A DNA stretch of 48,036 nt from an uncultured Pelagibacteraceae bacterium. Its GTDB lineage: Bacteria; Pseudomonadota; Alphaproteobacteria; Pelagibacterales; Pelagibacteraceae. Where the stretch lies: NCBI GenBank assembly GCA_902545555.1, contig CACCGK010000005.1:1-48036 (forward strand), written 5' to 3'. Below are positions 1-8,719 of this stretch, piece by piece; the first letter of the stretch is position 1; each line of letters opens with the position of its first letter. The notes under the pieces are model-generated. The model made no database searches. It had not been told where the DNA came from and saw only the letters and a list, made by a program, of their open reading frames with translations. The position numbers and the translations under genes are program-made.

Positions 1-1389
1 CCAAATGAACAAGAAATTTTAGAAAATGAAACCATCCAAGAAAGATTTGTACCTGGGATGAAAATTGGAAAACTGGGTTTAGAGAAAAGACTTGAAAATC
101 ATTTAATTGGAACAAATGCTATTCAAAGATATGAAGTTAATGCTTACGGTAAAAGAATTAATCAACTTGAGCATCAAAAGGGTGAGCAAGGATCAAAAAT
201 ACGCTTAACCGTAGATACAGAAATACAAAAAGCTTGTGGAGAATTGTTAAAAGAAAAAGCAGGATCTATAAGTGTAATGGATATTTATACTGGAGATATA
301 ATAGCAATGTATTCATCTCCATCTTATAATCCAAATTTATTTTTATTCGGAATAAGTCAAGATGAGTGGCAATTAATTAGAAATAATCCGTTAAAACCGC
401 TAATAAACAAAACTATTTCAGGTCTATACTCACCAGGTTCAACAATAAAACCAATCGTTGCTCTTTCAGCTTTAGAAAACAGTGTAATAGATACCAAGTT
501 CAAAGTTAAATGCACAGGAAAAATGGAGTTATATGGACAAACATTTCATTGCTGGAAGGAAAAAGGACACGGATGGGTAAGTTTAAAAAATGCAATGAAA
601 CAATCATGTGATACATATTTTTATGAAGTCGCTAGGTTATTAGGTGTTGATAGACTAAATATTACAGCTGAAAAATTTGGGTTAGGTAAAAAAGTACTTG
701 GCGAATATTTTGATACTGAAAAAAAAGGATTATTTCCAAATACAAAATGGAAAAAAAATAATCTTGGTAAAGGCTGGGTTTTAGGTGAGACCTTAATAAC
801 AGGTATTGGTCAAGGCTATATACAAACAACTCCTTTGCAACTTTGTATGATGACTGCGCAAATTGCAAATGGAGGATTTGCCGTAAAACCAAAAATAATT
901 GTAGATAATAATCCAATTTCTTATCAAGATGCGAAACAATCAATGGAGAGTGGTATGTTATTTGATACCGAATCCGAGAAATTATTGGATAAAAAATTAT
1001 TTAAAAACAAAAAAAATATTCAAATTGTTCAAGAAGCAATGTTTGCTTCGACTAATGAAAGATTTGGGACCTCTTATAAATCAAGAATTGACGATCCTAA
1101 ATATCAATTTGCAGGAAAAACAGGAACAGCTCAGGTAAAGAGAATTAGTAAGAGAGAGAGAGAATTGGATTTAGAATTAGAGCAAATACCATACAAAGAT
1201 AGAGATCATGCTTTGTATATTGCTTATGGCCCATATGTTAATCCAAGATATGCGCTTAGTATAATTGTTGAGCATGGTGGTTCAGGAAGTAAGGCAGCAG
1301 CACCAATCGCAAAAAAATTATTTAAATTAATTATTGATAGACATGATTTAAGAAATAAACAATCAAATTTTGAAAGGATAACTATTTAA
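1..1389 (+). CDS. mrdA: Penicillin-binding protein 2, transpeptidase (5' end cut by window)
   Basis: Peptidoglycan DD-transpeptidase of the elongasome, anchored in the inner membrane and acting in the periplasm with RodA. The frame is open from base 1, so the N-terminal anchor and most of the pedestal domain lie outside the window. Numbering from the ATG at 58, the transpeptidase motifs are all visible: SxxK at S128-K131 (context YSPGSTIKP), the SxN-type motif as S183-C184-D185, and KTG at K354-G356. The stop codon touches the rodA start at 1390, the usual mrdA-mrdB pairing. Assignment as PBP2 rather than FtsI rests mainly on the RodA neighbour and on the SCD form of the second motif. Confidence 0.93.
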   Translation, partial: PNEQEILENETIQERFVPGMKIGKLGLEKRLENHLIGTNAIQRYEVNAYGKRINQLEHQKGEQGSKIRLTVDTEIQKACGELLKEKAGSISVMDIYTGDIIAMYSSPSYNPNLFLFGISQDEWQLIRNNPLKPLINKTISGLYSPGSTIKPIVALSALENSVIDTKFKVKCTGKMELYGQTFHCWKEKGHGWVSLKNAMKQSCDTYFYEVARLLGVDRLNITAEKFGLGKKVLGEYFDTEKKGLFPNTKWKKNNLGKGWVLGETLITGIGQGYIQTTPLQLCMMTAQIANGGFAVKPKIIVDNNPISYQDAKQSMESGMLFDTESEKLLDKKLFKNKKNIQIVQEAMFASTNERFGTSYKSRIDDPKYQFAGKTGTAQVKRISKRERELDLELEQIPYKDRDHALYIAYGPYVNPRYALSIIVEHGGSGSKAAAPIAKKLFKLIIDRHDLRNKQSNFERITI

Positions 1390-2514
1390 ATGTTTCAACA
1401 TCATCGATTGAATAGTGAGATTACATTATTTCAAAAAATAAAAAACTTAGACTACATATTGTTGATTTCTGTTATTCTTCTTTCCGCACTAAGTGTTTTT
1501 GTTATGTATTCAACAGATGGAGGTGAAATCCTTTTTCATACAAAAAATCATTTTGTAAAACTTGCAGTTTTTTTTCCTTTAATGATTTTTATAGCTTTCT
1601 TTAACATAAAATTTTGGCACAACTTTTCTTATATAATTTACCTTGTAGTAATACTTTTATTAATTTATGTTTCATTTTTTGGAATCAAGTCTTCTGGTTC
1701 ACAAAGATGGATGGATCTTTATTTATTTGTTCTGCAACCCTCGGAACTTATGAAAGTAGCAATAATAATGTGTCTTGCAAAATATTATCATAGACTAAAA
1801 ATAGAAAATGTTAATTCATTTACTAGTATAACTATTGTGTTGTCGATTATAATAATTCCCGTAATTTTTGTAGTTTCTCAACCTGATCTTGGTACTTCTA
1901 TATTAATTGCTTTAAGTGGTTTAATTATATTGTGGTTAGGAGGTATGAAAATTAAATATTTTATTTATTCATTTATCACTTTCTTAATCTCGCTCCCATT
2001 TATAATTTCATTACTTAAACCATATCAAAAACTAAGAATATTAACTTTTTTAGACCCAGATAGAGATCCATTGGGTGCTGGATACCAAATTATACAGTCA
2101 AAAATAGCTATTGGCTCTGGTGGACTTGATGGAAAAGGTTTTTTAAAAGGAACCCAGAGCTATTTGGACTTTTTACCTGAAAAACATACAGATTTTATAT
2201 TTACTTTATTTTCGGAAGAGTTTGGATTTATAGGCTCAGTTGGTCTTTTGATATTATACTCAATAATAATTTTTAGAATTGTAAGAATTGGAGCAATTTC
2301 TAGAAGTAATTATGCTAGACTTTTTTGTTTTGGTTATGCTTTTGCAATCTTTATTTATATTGTAGTAAACTTATCTATGGTTTTGGGTCTACTACCTATA
2401 GTTGGTTCTCCATTACCCATTATGTCGTATGGAGGTTCTTCAATGTTGGCTACAATGATTGGCTTTGGTATAGTTTTGAGTGCTAAAATAAATCATAAAC
2501 AAATGATTGCATAA
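1390..2514 (+). CDS. mrdB: Rod-shape determining SEDS glycosyltransferase RodA
   Basis: SEDS-family peptidoglycan polymerase that works with PBP2 in side-wall synthesis. At 374 residues it has the family's usual length and shows about ten hydrophobic helices. The long conserved loop carries the SEDS hallmark PEKHTDFIFT followed by SEEFGFIGS, and the C-terminal signature PIMSYGGSSML lies near residues 335-345. The ATG directly follows the mrdA stop codon with no spacer, so the two are very probably co-transcribed and translationally coupled. FtsW is the paralogous alternative, but the PBP2 context favours RodA. Confidence 0.94.
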   Translation: MFQHHRLNSEITLFQKIKNLDYILLISVILLSALSVFVMYSTDGGEILFHTKNHFVKLAVFFPLMIFIAFFNIKFWHNFSYIIYLVVILLLIYVSFFGIKSSGSQRWMDLYLFVLQPSELMKVAIIMCLAKYYHRLKIENVNSFTSITIVLSIIIIPVIFVVSQPDLGTSILIALSGLIILWLGGMKIKYFIYSFITFLISLPFIISLLKPYQKLRILTFLDPDRDPLGAGYQIIQSKIAIGSGGLDGKGFLKGTQSYLDFLPEKHTDFIFTLFSEEFGFIGSVGLLILYSIIIFRIVRIGAISRSNYARLFCFGYAFAIFIYIVVNLSMVLGLLPIVGSPLPIMSYGGSSMLATMIGFGIVLSAKINHKQMIA

Positions 2515-2577
2515 TAAAATTTAAATTTGCATAATTTGTCACTCTGATAAATTAATTTTTACTTGTATAACATTTTT

Positions 2578-3819
2578 ATGAATAAAAATCTTAAAGTAGG
2601 AATAGTTGGAGCAGGAATTCAAGGTGTATCTAATGCTTTGTTTCTTCAAAAAAAAGGTTTCAATGTAACTATTTTTGACAGAGATAACCCAGGCAGCCAA
2701 GCCGCATCTTATGGTAATGCAGGTCACTTTTCACCTTACGCATCACTTTCTTTAAACAGAACTGACGTTCTAGCAGACGTGCCCGCAATGTTGCTTAGTT
2801 CTTCAGGTCCACTTGCTTTAAAATGGAATTATGTTCCTAAGATGATTCCATGGTTTATAAAATTTATAATGAATACGACTAAAATTAAGATGATGCATAC
2901 TGCTAAAAATATGCACCAAATTTTGGACCTAGCTTTACCTGCATATGATGAATTATTTGAAGAGATAGACTTAGAAGGTTTGGTTGAAAACAAAGGAATT
3001 CTTTATATTTGGAATGATAAAGATTTAAAGAGTAGAGAATTGGAAATTAAAGTTAGAGATGAATTGGGTGTAAAACAACAATTGGTCACTAAAGCCGAAA
3101 TACATGATCTTGAACCACATATTAAACCATTTTACCATGCAGGCGTTTATTATCCTTATGCAAGACATGCAAGAAATCCGAAAAGAATTCTTTTAAAACT
3201 ATTTGAATTATTTTTGCAAAAAGGTGGAAAATTTAACAAAGTAAACATTAAAGATATTAGTTTTGATGAAGAAAAACCAGTATTTAAAACTGAAACTCAA
3301 AGTTACGTCTTTGATAAGGCAGTAATAGCCTGTGGAGCTTTTTCAAAAAAATTAACAGATAATCTTGGTGAAAAAATTCCTTTAGATACAGAGCGTGGAT
3401 ATCATGTCCATTTTAAAAATTGTGATCATTTATTAACTAGACCTGTAATATTTTCCAACCGTGGATTTGGAATTACACCGATGGAACAAGGTTTAAGAGT
3501 TGTTGGAACTGTAGAATTTGGTGGATTGGATAATCCATTATCTAAATCAAGAGTTAAAAATTTGATAAATAATGCAAAATATATGCTTGGTGATTTACCA
3601 GGGCATGAGGATGAGTGGCTAGGTTTTAGACCAACTTTACCAGATTTTTTACCTGTTATGGGGCCATCAAAAAATTACAAAAATATTTATTATTGTTTTG
3701 GGCATCATCATTTAGGATGGACTTTAGGTCCAATTTCTGGAAAGATTGTTTCAGGGATGATAGCGAACGAAAATACAAATTTAGATTTAAAACCTTATAG
3801 TTCGCTTAGATTTAGTTAA
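2578..3819 (+). CDS. FAD-dependent oxidoreductase, D-amino-acid dehydrogenase (DadA)-like
   Basis: DAO-family flavoprotein of 413 residues, probably oxidising an amino or N-methyl amino acid at the inner membrane face. An N-terminal dinucleotide-binding motif is visible at G11-A-G-I-Q-G16, followed by an acidic residue after the second strand (FDRD) and the DadA-like stretch ASYGNAGHFSPYAS. The C-terminal part carries the typical RPTLPDFLPVMGPS segment that closes over FAD. I chose the ATG at 2578 over an in-frame TTG at 2563 because the FAD motif then sits at its usual distance from the start. The next gene starts with no spacer. The substrate is not determined; sarcosine- or hydroxyproline-type substrates are alternatives to D-alanine. 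Confidence 0.85.
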   Translation: MNKNLKVGIVGAGIQGVSNALFLQKKGFNVTIFDRDNPGSQAASYGNAGHFSPYASLSLNRTDVLADVPAMLLSSSGPLALKWNYVPKMIPWFIKFIMNTTKIKMMHTAKNMHQILDLALPAYDELFEEIDLEGLVENKGILYIWNDKDLKSRELEIKVRDELGVKQQLVTKAEIHDLEPHIKPFYHAGVYYPYARHARNPKRILLKLFELFLQKGGKFNKVNIKDISFDEEKPVFKTETQSYVFDKAVIACGAFSKKLTDNLGEKIPLDTERGYHVHFKNCDHLLTRPVIFSNRGFGITPMEQGLRVVGTVEFGGLDNPLSKSRVKNLINNAKYMLGDLPGHEDEWLGFRPTLPDFLPVMGPSKNYKNIYYCFGHHHLGWTLGPISGKIVSGMIANENTNLDLKPYSSLRFS

Positions 3820-4722
3820 GTGACTAAAGATAACAATTTTTTAGCTTATTTATATCTATTTTTAACAGTAACTTTCTGGGCAGGGAATTTTGTAGTAGGT
3901 AAACTTGCAAGTTTTTATGAAGTTCCTCCTTTTTCATTAAATTTTTATCGATGGCTTTTTGCTTGGTTAATTTTAGCACCTTTTACAATTCCTGAAATAT
4001 TAGAGAAAAGAAACTATATAATTAAAAACTATAAACTTTTTATTGTTTTGGGAGTTACCAGTATAACAGTATTTAATTCAATTGTTTATTATTCATTAAA
4101 TTTTACTCAGGTGATTAGTGGAGTTTTAATGATTTCAACGATACCTGTGATGATCATGTTGTTTTCTTCAATTTTAAAAATTGAAAATACAAATATTTTT
4201 CAAATTATAGGGGTAGTATTTTCTTTTGCAGGTGTAATTATGATTATAACAAAAGCAAATATCGAGATATTAAAAAATTTAGATTTTAATAAAGGGGATA
4301 TAACTATGGTTATAGCAATGTTTTCATGGGCATTATATTCAACTTTATTAAAGGGAAAACAATATGAGTTATCTCAAATATCATTACTTCAAGTAGTAAT
4401 TACTTTTGGTTTAGTATTTTTAATACCAGTTTATTTTATTGAGTATCAAATTGGCTTTAGAATTAATTTAGAACTACCTTTTATTTTAATTTTATCCTAT
4501 GTAGTATTGTTTCCTGGTTTGGCATCTTTTCTTTTATGGATAAAAGGAATATCCATGATTGGCGCTAATCGCTCTGGTGTTTTTTTGCACTTAATGCCAA
4601 TATTAAGCGCAATTATGGCAATGATTTTTTTTAGTGAAAAATTTATGTTTTATCATATTTTAGGCGCTTGTTTTATTATTACAGGAATATTGTTATCAAA
4701 TAAGAAAGTTAAAAATGCTTAA
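3820..4722 (+). CDS. EamA/DMT-family transporter
   Basis: Inner-membrane drug/metabolite-type permease of 300 residues with ten predicted hydrophobic helices in two EamA repeats, the first beginning with LTVTFWAGNFVVGKLA. Members often export amino acids or related metabolites, but substrate cannot be read from sequence. It begins with GTG directly after the TAA of the flavoprotein gene and overlaps the following dehydrogenase by 8 bases, so it belongs to the same operon. The context suggests a substrate linked to D-amino or hydroxy acids; this is inference only. Confidence 0.85.
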   Translation: MTKDNNFLAYLYLFLTVTFWAGNFVVGKLASFYEVPPFSLNFYRWLFAWLILAPFTIPEILEKRNYIIKNYKLFIVLGVTSITVFNSIVYYSLNFTQVISGVLMISTIPVMIMLFSSILKIENTNIFQIIGVVFSFAGVIMIITKANIEILKNLDFNKGDITMVIAMFSWALYSTLLKGKQYELSQISLLQVVITFGLVFLIPVYFIEYQIGFRINLELPFILILSYVVLFPGLASFLLWIKGISMIGANRSGVFLHLMPILSAIMAMIFFSEKFMFYHILGACFIITGILLSNKKVKNA

Positions 4723-5665
4723 AGTTGCTATATTAGACGATTACCAAAACGTTGCTCAACAGTTTGTAGATTTAGAAAAACTATCTGGGAAATATGAGTT
4801 TAAGATTTTTAGCGAACCTTTTTTGGATGAAGCAGATGCAATTGATCAGTTAGCTGATTTTGAAGCTTTATTAATAATGAGAGAAAGAACTCCAATCACA
4901 AAAAATTTAATTGATAATTTAAATGATTTAAAATTTGTAATCACAAGTGGATTACGTAATAGATCTATTGATTTAGAAGCTGCAAAGAAAAGAAAAATTA
5001 CAGTTTGTGGTACAGATATAAATATCAACCCAACACCTGAATTAACTTGGGGGCTAATTCTTGGTTTGGCTAGAAATTTTAAAGAGGAGTTTGACAATAT
5101 GTATCAAGGGTATTGGCAAACTACAATCGGAGTTGAATTAAAAGGAAAAATCCTAGGCTTAATTGGTCTAGGCAGAGTAGGTACAGAAGTTGCAAAAATT
5201 GGAAAAGCATTTGGAATGCAAGTAATGGCCTGGAGTGAAAACTTGAGCTTAGATAAGTGTAAAGAATTAGACGTATTACCTTGCAGCAAAGAAGATTTAA
5301 TTACAAATTCTGATGTACTTTCAATTCATGTTCAAGGAGGAGCAAGATACAAAGATTGCATTACTTTAAAAGAATTGGATAAAATGAAAAAAACAGCTTT
5401 TTTAATCAATACTTCAAGAGGACCTATTGTAAATGAAGATGATTTAATTATTGCTTTATCAACAAATGTAATTGCTGCTGCAGGTATAGATGTATATGAA
5501 AAAGAGCCTTTACCTGAAAATAATAAACTTAGATTTTTACCTAATGCGCTTCTTACTCCTCATATAGGTTATGTAACAGCTGAAAATTATAGTATTTTTT
5601 ATAATCAAATGATCGAAGGACTAGAGGCTTGTGTAAATGGAAAGCCTATTAGAGTGCTAGAGTAA
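4715..5665 (+). CDS. D-2-hydroxyacid dehydrogenase family protein
   Basis: NAD-dependent dehydrogenase of the formate/glycerate (PGDH/HPPR) family, 316 residues, cytoplasmic, interconverting a 2-keto acid and a D-2-hydroxy acid. The Rossmann motif GLGRVG is at 151-156. The catalytic triad is in place: Arg235 in NTSRGP, Glu264 in DVYEKEP, and His283 in LTPHIG. It overlaps the upstream EamA gene by 8 bases and is followed two bases later by the deacetylase gene, so expression is probably coupled. A flavoprotein that makes a 2-keto acid upstream and this reductase could act in sequence, but the actual substrate is unknown. Confidence 0.9.
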   Translation: MLKVAILDDYQNVAQQFVDLEKLSGKYEFKIFSEPFLDEADAIDQLADFEALLIMRERTPITKNLIDNLNDLKFVITSGLRNRSIDLEAAKKRKITVCGTDININPTPELTWGLILGLARNFKEEFDNMYQGYWQTTIGVELKGKILGLIGLGRVGTEVAKIGKAFGMQVMAWSENLSLDKCKELDVLPCSKEDLITNSDVLSIHVQGGARYKDCITLKELDKMKKTAFLINTSRGPIVNEDDLIIALSTNVIAAAGIDVYEKEPLPENNKLRFLPNALLTPHIGYVTAENYSIFYNQMIEGLEACVNGKPIRVLE

Positions 5666-5667
5666 AA

Positions 5668-6561
5668 ATGGAGCTACCTGTTGTTAATCATGAGGATTAT
5701 TTTGCTAAAATTGGTGATGATCATAAATTTCCTATTAATAAATTTGGAGAATTAGCAAACTATTTAATCAAAAATAAAATAGTAAAAAAATTTCATAAAC
5801 CATTAGCTTGTTCATTTGAAACATTAAGTTATGCACATTCAAAAAATTATATTTTAGATATTCAAAACAAAACTCTAAGTAAAGAGGGTATAAAAAAAAT
5901 CGGATTTCCACTTGTTGATAGTGTTGTGCAAAGATCTTTAGTTGCTACAGGTGGAACTGTGCTAGCATCTAAACTTGCAATAAATTATGGTATTTCATGT
6001 AATACTGCTGGTGGTAGTCACCACGCAAGTTATGATGGAGGAGCAGGTTATTGTGTATTTAATGATGTTGCGGTTGCATCACATTATTTACTTAATAGAG
6101 GTCTAGCTAATAAAATCTTAATCATTGATTTAGATGTCCATCAAGGAAATGGAAATTCAGAAATTTTTAAAAATAATAGAAGTGTTTTTACGTTTAGTAT
6201 GCATTCAAAAACCAATTATCCAGCAAAAAAATCAAACAGTGATTTAGATGTAGAACTTGCAGATAATTTAGAGGATGACGCTTATATCAAAACACTTAAA
6301 CATTATTTAAATGAGTTAAATCAAGAAAATTTTGATTTCATTTTTTACATAGCTGGTGTCGATATTCATTTTAATGACAGATTAGGAAAATTAAAAATTT
6401 CTGATGAAGGTATTAAATTAAGAGATGAGCTTGTGGTAGAAAACTTCTTTTCTAGACGAACACCATTTTGTGGGGTTTTGGGCGGTGGTTATAATAAAGA
6501 TTTTAATAAACTTGTTGAATTACATTCAATGTTACATCAATCTTGTGCTAAATATATATAG
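5668..6561 (+). CDS. Histone-deacetylase-family (acetoin/acetylpolyamine-type) deacetylase
   Basis: Zinc-dependent deacetylase fold of 297 residues. The active-site residues can be placed: the tandem histidines H118-H119 in GGSHHA, zinc ligands D156 and H158 in DLDVHQGNGN, the third ligand D232 in AGVDIH, and the catalytic tyrosine Y275 in GGGYN. Bacterial members remove acetyl groups from small amines or lysine side chains; none of the chromatin role applies here. It is the last clearly coupled gene after the hydroxyacid dehydrogenase (2-base gap) and is 4 bases before msrB. The substrate in this organism is unknown, but an N-acetylated amino compound would fit its amino-acid-metabolism neighbours. 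Confidence 0.88.
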   Translation: MELPVVNHEDYFAKIGDDHKFPINKFGELANYLIKNKIVKKFHKPLACSFETLSYAHSKNYILDIQNKTLSKEGIKKIGFPLVDSVVQRSLVATGGTVLASKLAINYGISCNTAGGSHHASYDGGAGYCVFNDVAVASHYLLNRGLANKILIIDLDVHQGNGNSEIFKNNRSVFTFSMHSKTNYPAKKSNSDLDVELADNLEDDAYIKTLKHYLNELNQENFDFIFYIAGVDIHFNDRLGKLKISDEGIKLRDELVVENFFSRRTPFCGVLGGGYNKDFNKLVELHSMLHQSCAKYI

Positions 6562-6565
6562 GATC

Positions 6566-6940
6566 ATGACAAAAAAAATAAATCCAAATTTAACTGCTGA
6601 GCAAAAATTAATTTTATTCGAGGAAGGTACTGAGCGTGCTGGATCAAGTGAACTTAATCATGAAAAAAGAGAAGGAAGTTTTCATTGTGCAAACTGTGGT
6701 GAAAAATTATTTGATTCAAAAACAAAATATGAGAGTGGATCAGGTTGGCCTTCTTTTTATGAATCTTTACCTGACGTATTTGAAACCAAAACGGATCATC
6801 ATATAGGTTACGCAAGAACCGAATATCATTGTAAAAAATGTGGAGGCCACCATGGCCATATATTTGATGATGGACCTGAACCTACAGGAAAGCGATTTTG
6901 TAACAATGGAGTATGTTTAATTTTTAAACCAAAAAATTAA
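6566..6940 (+). CDS. msrB: Peptide-methionine (R)-S-oxide reductase MsrB
   Basis: Reduces the R-epimer of methionine sulfoxide in oxidised proteins. The 124-residue protein holds a complete SelR domain: structural zinc cysteines C41-x-x-C44 and C89-x-x-C92, the substrate-pocket W61-P62 in SGSGWPSF, the HHIGYARTE block, and the catalytic Cys112 in GKRFCNNG. A second cysteine, C117, follows closely where most family members have a small or hydrophobic residue. The ATG at 6566 fits the family length; an upstream extension of the frame would overlap the deacetylase gene by 30 codons and carries no domain sequence. Confidence 0.95.
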   Translation: MTKKINPNLTAEQKLILFEEGTERAGSSELNHEKREGSFHCANCGEKLFDSKTKYESGSGWPSFYESLPDVFETKTDHHIGYARTEYHCKKCGGHHGHIFDDGPEPTGKRFCNNGVCLIFKPKN

Positions 6941-6996
6941 CTATTTTGTGTAAATTTGTTTCTTGAATTATTGTGTATAAAAATTTACTTTAACAT

Positions 6997-7845
6997 ATGA
7001 AATTTTTACTCAAGATTTTATTGTTTCTTCATTTATCTTTAGTGAATGTTTATGCAGATGTATCTGAGAAAATTTCATCAAAGGCTAGTGAGTTTATATC
7101 AAATCTTGTACCTGGTGAGGGTATAACTGAGGTAAGTATAGACTTAAGAGAAAATAATAAACCAGATTATAGTATACTTGCTGTTAGAGAGCTGGATAAG
7201 AAATCTAATGGTAACACATTTACACAGTTTTCAATATTTAATACTGAACAAAATAATGATGAAAGAATTATTGGAAATTTAGGTTTTGGAAAAAGATTTT
7301 TGAGTGATGATAAATATATGCTTACAGGAACTAATATATTTTTTGATTATGACGATCATGGAAATATGAGAAGTAGTGTGGGTGTAGAGGCAAGAAGTGC
7401 AGTCTTAGAATTTTATGGCAATTATTACAAAGGTTTAAATGATGGAAAAGATGAGAAGGTTTTAGATGGTTATGATATTCGATTAGAGTCACAAATTCCT
7501 TATATTCATTGGGCTGATATATTTTTAAGTACTTATAAATGGAAAGGAGTTGATAGAGATGATATCGAAGGAGCAAAATTAGGATCAGAAATGATACTAA
7601 CGCCAAACCTTCATTTAGAGATCGCATATGATGATAAAGATAAAAAAGGATTAAATGATGAGTGGTATGCAAATATAATGTTTGTTCATCCTCCAAGAGA
7701 GGGCCCAAGTGCAAAAGATGGTATTGCAAATATAGCATGGAAAGAAAACAAAGATATGTCAGATCAACTTTTAACAAAAGTTAAAAGAAACAATAAAATT
7801 ATGATTGAGTTTAAAGGATCAGCAACAATATCGAGAACAGATTAA
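6997..7845 (+). CDS. Predicted outer-membrane beta-barrel resembling the inverse-autotransporter translocator
   Basis: A 282-residue exported protein with a signal peptide (residues 1-20, ending VYA). Residues about 92-235 are rich in alternating, aromatic-flanked short strands and follow the order seen in the intimin/invasin barrel domain (IAT_beta): GNLGFGKRFL, then TGTNIFFDYDD, SSVGVEARSAVLEFYGNYY, DGYDIRLESQIP, and a final GSEMILTPNLHLEIAYDD. Intimin-type proteins carry a large passenger after the barrel; this one stops about 50 residues later, so it would be a barrel alone. Its stop codon overlaps the start of the next secreted protein by one base. Family assignment is by motif order and composition, not alignment, so a different small outer-membrane porin is possible. 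Confidence 0.6.
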   Translation: MKFLLKILLFLHLSLVNVYADVSEKISSKASEFISNLVPGEGITEVSIDLRENNKPDYSILAVRELDKKSNGNTFTQFSIFNTEQNNDERIIGNLGFGKRFLSDDKYMLTGTNIFFDYDDHGNMRSSVGVEARSAVLEFYGNYYKGLNDGKDEKVLDGYDIRLESQIPYIHWADIFLSTYKWKGVDRDDIEGAKLGSEMILTPNLHLEIAYDDKDKKGLNDEWYANIMFVHPPREGPSAKDGIANIAWKENKDMSDQLLTKVKRNNKIMIEFKGSATISRTD

Positions 7846-8714
7846 TGAAAAATATTTTTAAATTTTTAATGATAAGTTTATCCTTTTTGATATTAAATTT
7901 TGAAACAGTACAAGCTGCAACAGCTACAGGAAATGCAGATGTTTATAAGGTTACAATGAGAAAAATAGAATTATGCACTGGTTACACTGTTGTAGATTTT
8001 GATAATGTTCACACTTCTGATGCATGCCATAACGCAGTTGTGCTTGGTAGTGGAGATAAAGTAGTTGATATAGCATCTGTAAGTGCAGGTGCAGCTGCAG
8101 CAAGTTATGGAGACTCAGCTTTATTACCGCTAGGTGAAACTTACACACATTTGAGAGTTACAATTGATAGAAAATTTACAATTAAATCTGAGAGTGCAAT
8201 CGATACTGGTGGATCAGATGATACTGATAATTGCTCTACTATTGCAACTGCCGACTCACAATATCAAAACGATGAGGCCACTGATAAGTATACTCATAAA
8301 GTTGCAGTAGCTGAAGGCGGTACAAATGCAGAAATGAATTTATATATGACTAATGGAAGACAATCAGATGAAAGTACTGCGAATTATACACAATGCTTTA
8401 ATGCTAATTGTTCACAAAAAAACACAAGTTGGAGTTGGAATTATGCTAAAGATGCATCTGAACTATCTTCAGCAATAGCAATGCGAACCATGAGATCATC
8501 ATTGACTACTGATGATATTCAATTAGTTTATGCATTATCATCACCATATACAGTTGCTTTAATACCTCCAACAATTGACATTTCTTTTGGAACAAGAAAT
8601 GCTATAGGAGTACAAGAGGTTAGTAACAGCGAGGGTGATGGTACACCTTCAGCCAATGATGGAATGTGTTCATTTTATCCGGAAGAGCCAATAGTTACTA
8701 TAACAATTAAATAA
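7845..8714 (+). CDS. Secreted protein of unknown function
   Basis: A 289-residue exported protein that I do not recognise. A signal peptide is clear (residues 1-24, hydrophobic core FLMISLSFLILNF, ending VQA). The mature part is rich in Ala, Ser, Thr, Asp and Gly with very few lysines or arginines, and holds six cysteines scattered through it, including FNANCSQ, consistent with a disulfide-stabilised extracellular or surface beta protein. A run ASVSAGAAAASYGDSA leads into LPLGETYTHLRVTIDRKFTI, which looks like a beta-sandwich strand region. Translation is coupled to the barrel gene by a one-base overlap. A surface or cargo partner of that barrel is a reasonable inference, not a demonstrated role. 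Confidence 0.7.
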   Translation: MKNIFKFLMISLSFLILNFETVQAATATGNADVYKVTMRKIELCTGYTVVDFDNVHTSDACHNAVVLGSGDKVVDIASVSAGAAAASYGDSALLPLGETYTHLRVTIDRKFTIKSESAIDTGGSDDTDNCSTIATADSQYQNDEATDKYTHKVAVAEGGTNAEMNLYMTNGRQSDESTANYTQCFNANCSQKNTSWSWNYAKDASELSSAIAMRTMRSSLTTDDIQLVYALSSPYTVALIPPTIDISFGTRNAIGVQEVSNSEGDGTPSANDGMCSFYPEEPIVTITIK

Positions 8715-8719
8715 GCTTG

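Noticed and set aside
7331-7777. A 148-residue minus-strand frame opposite the barrel gene.
   Set aside because: Leu/His/Tyr-rich translation typical of the antisense of an A+T-rich gene; the plus-strand gene has a signal peptide and family-like strands.
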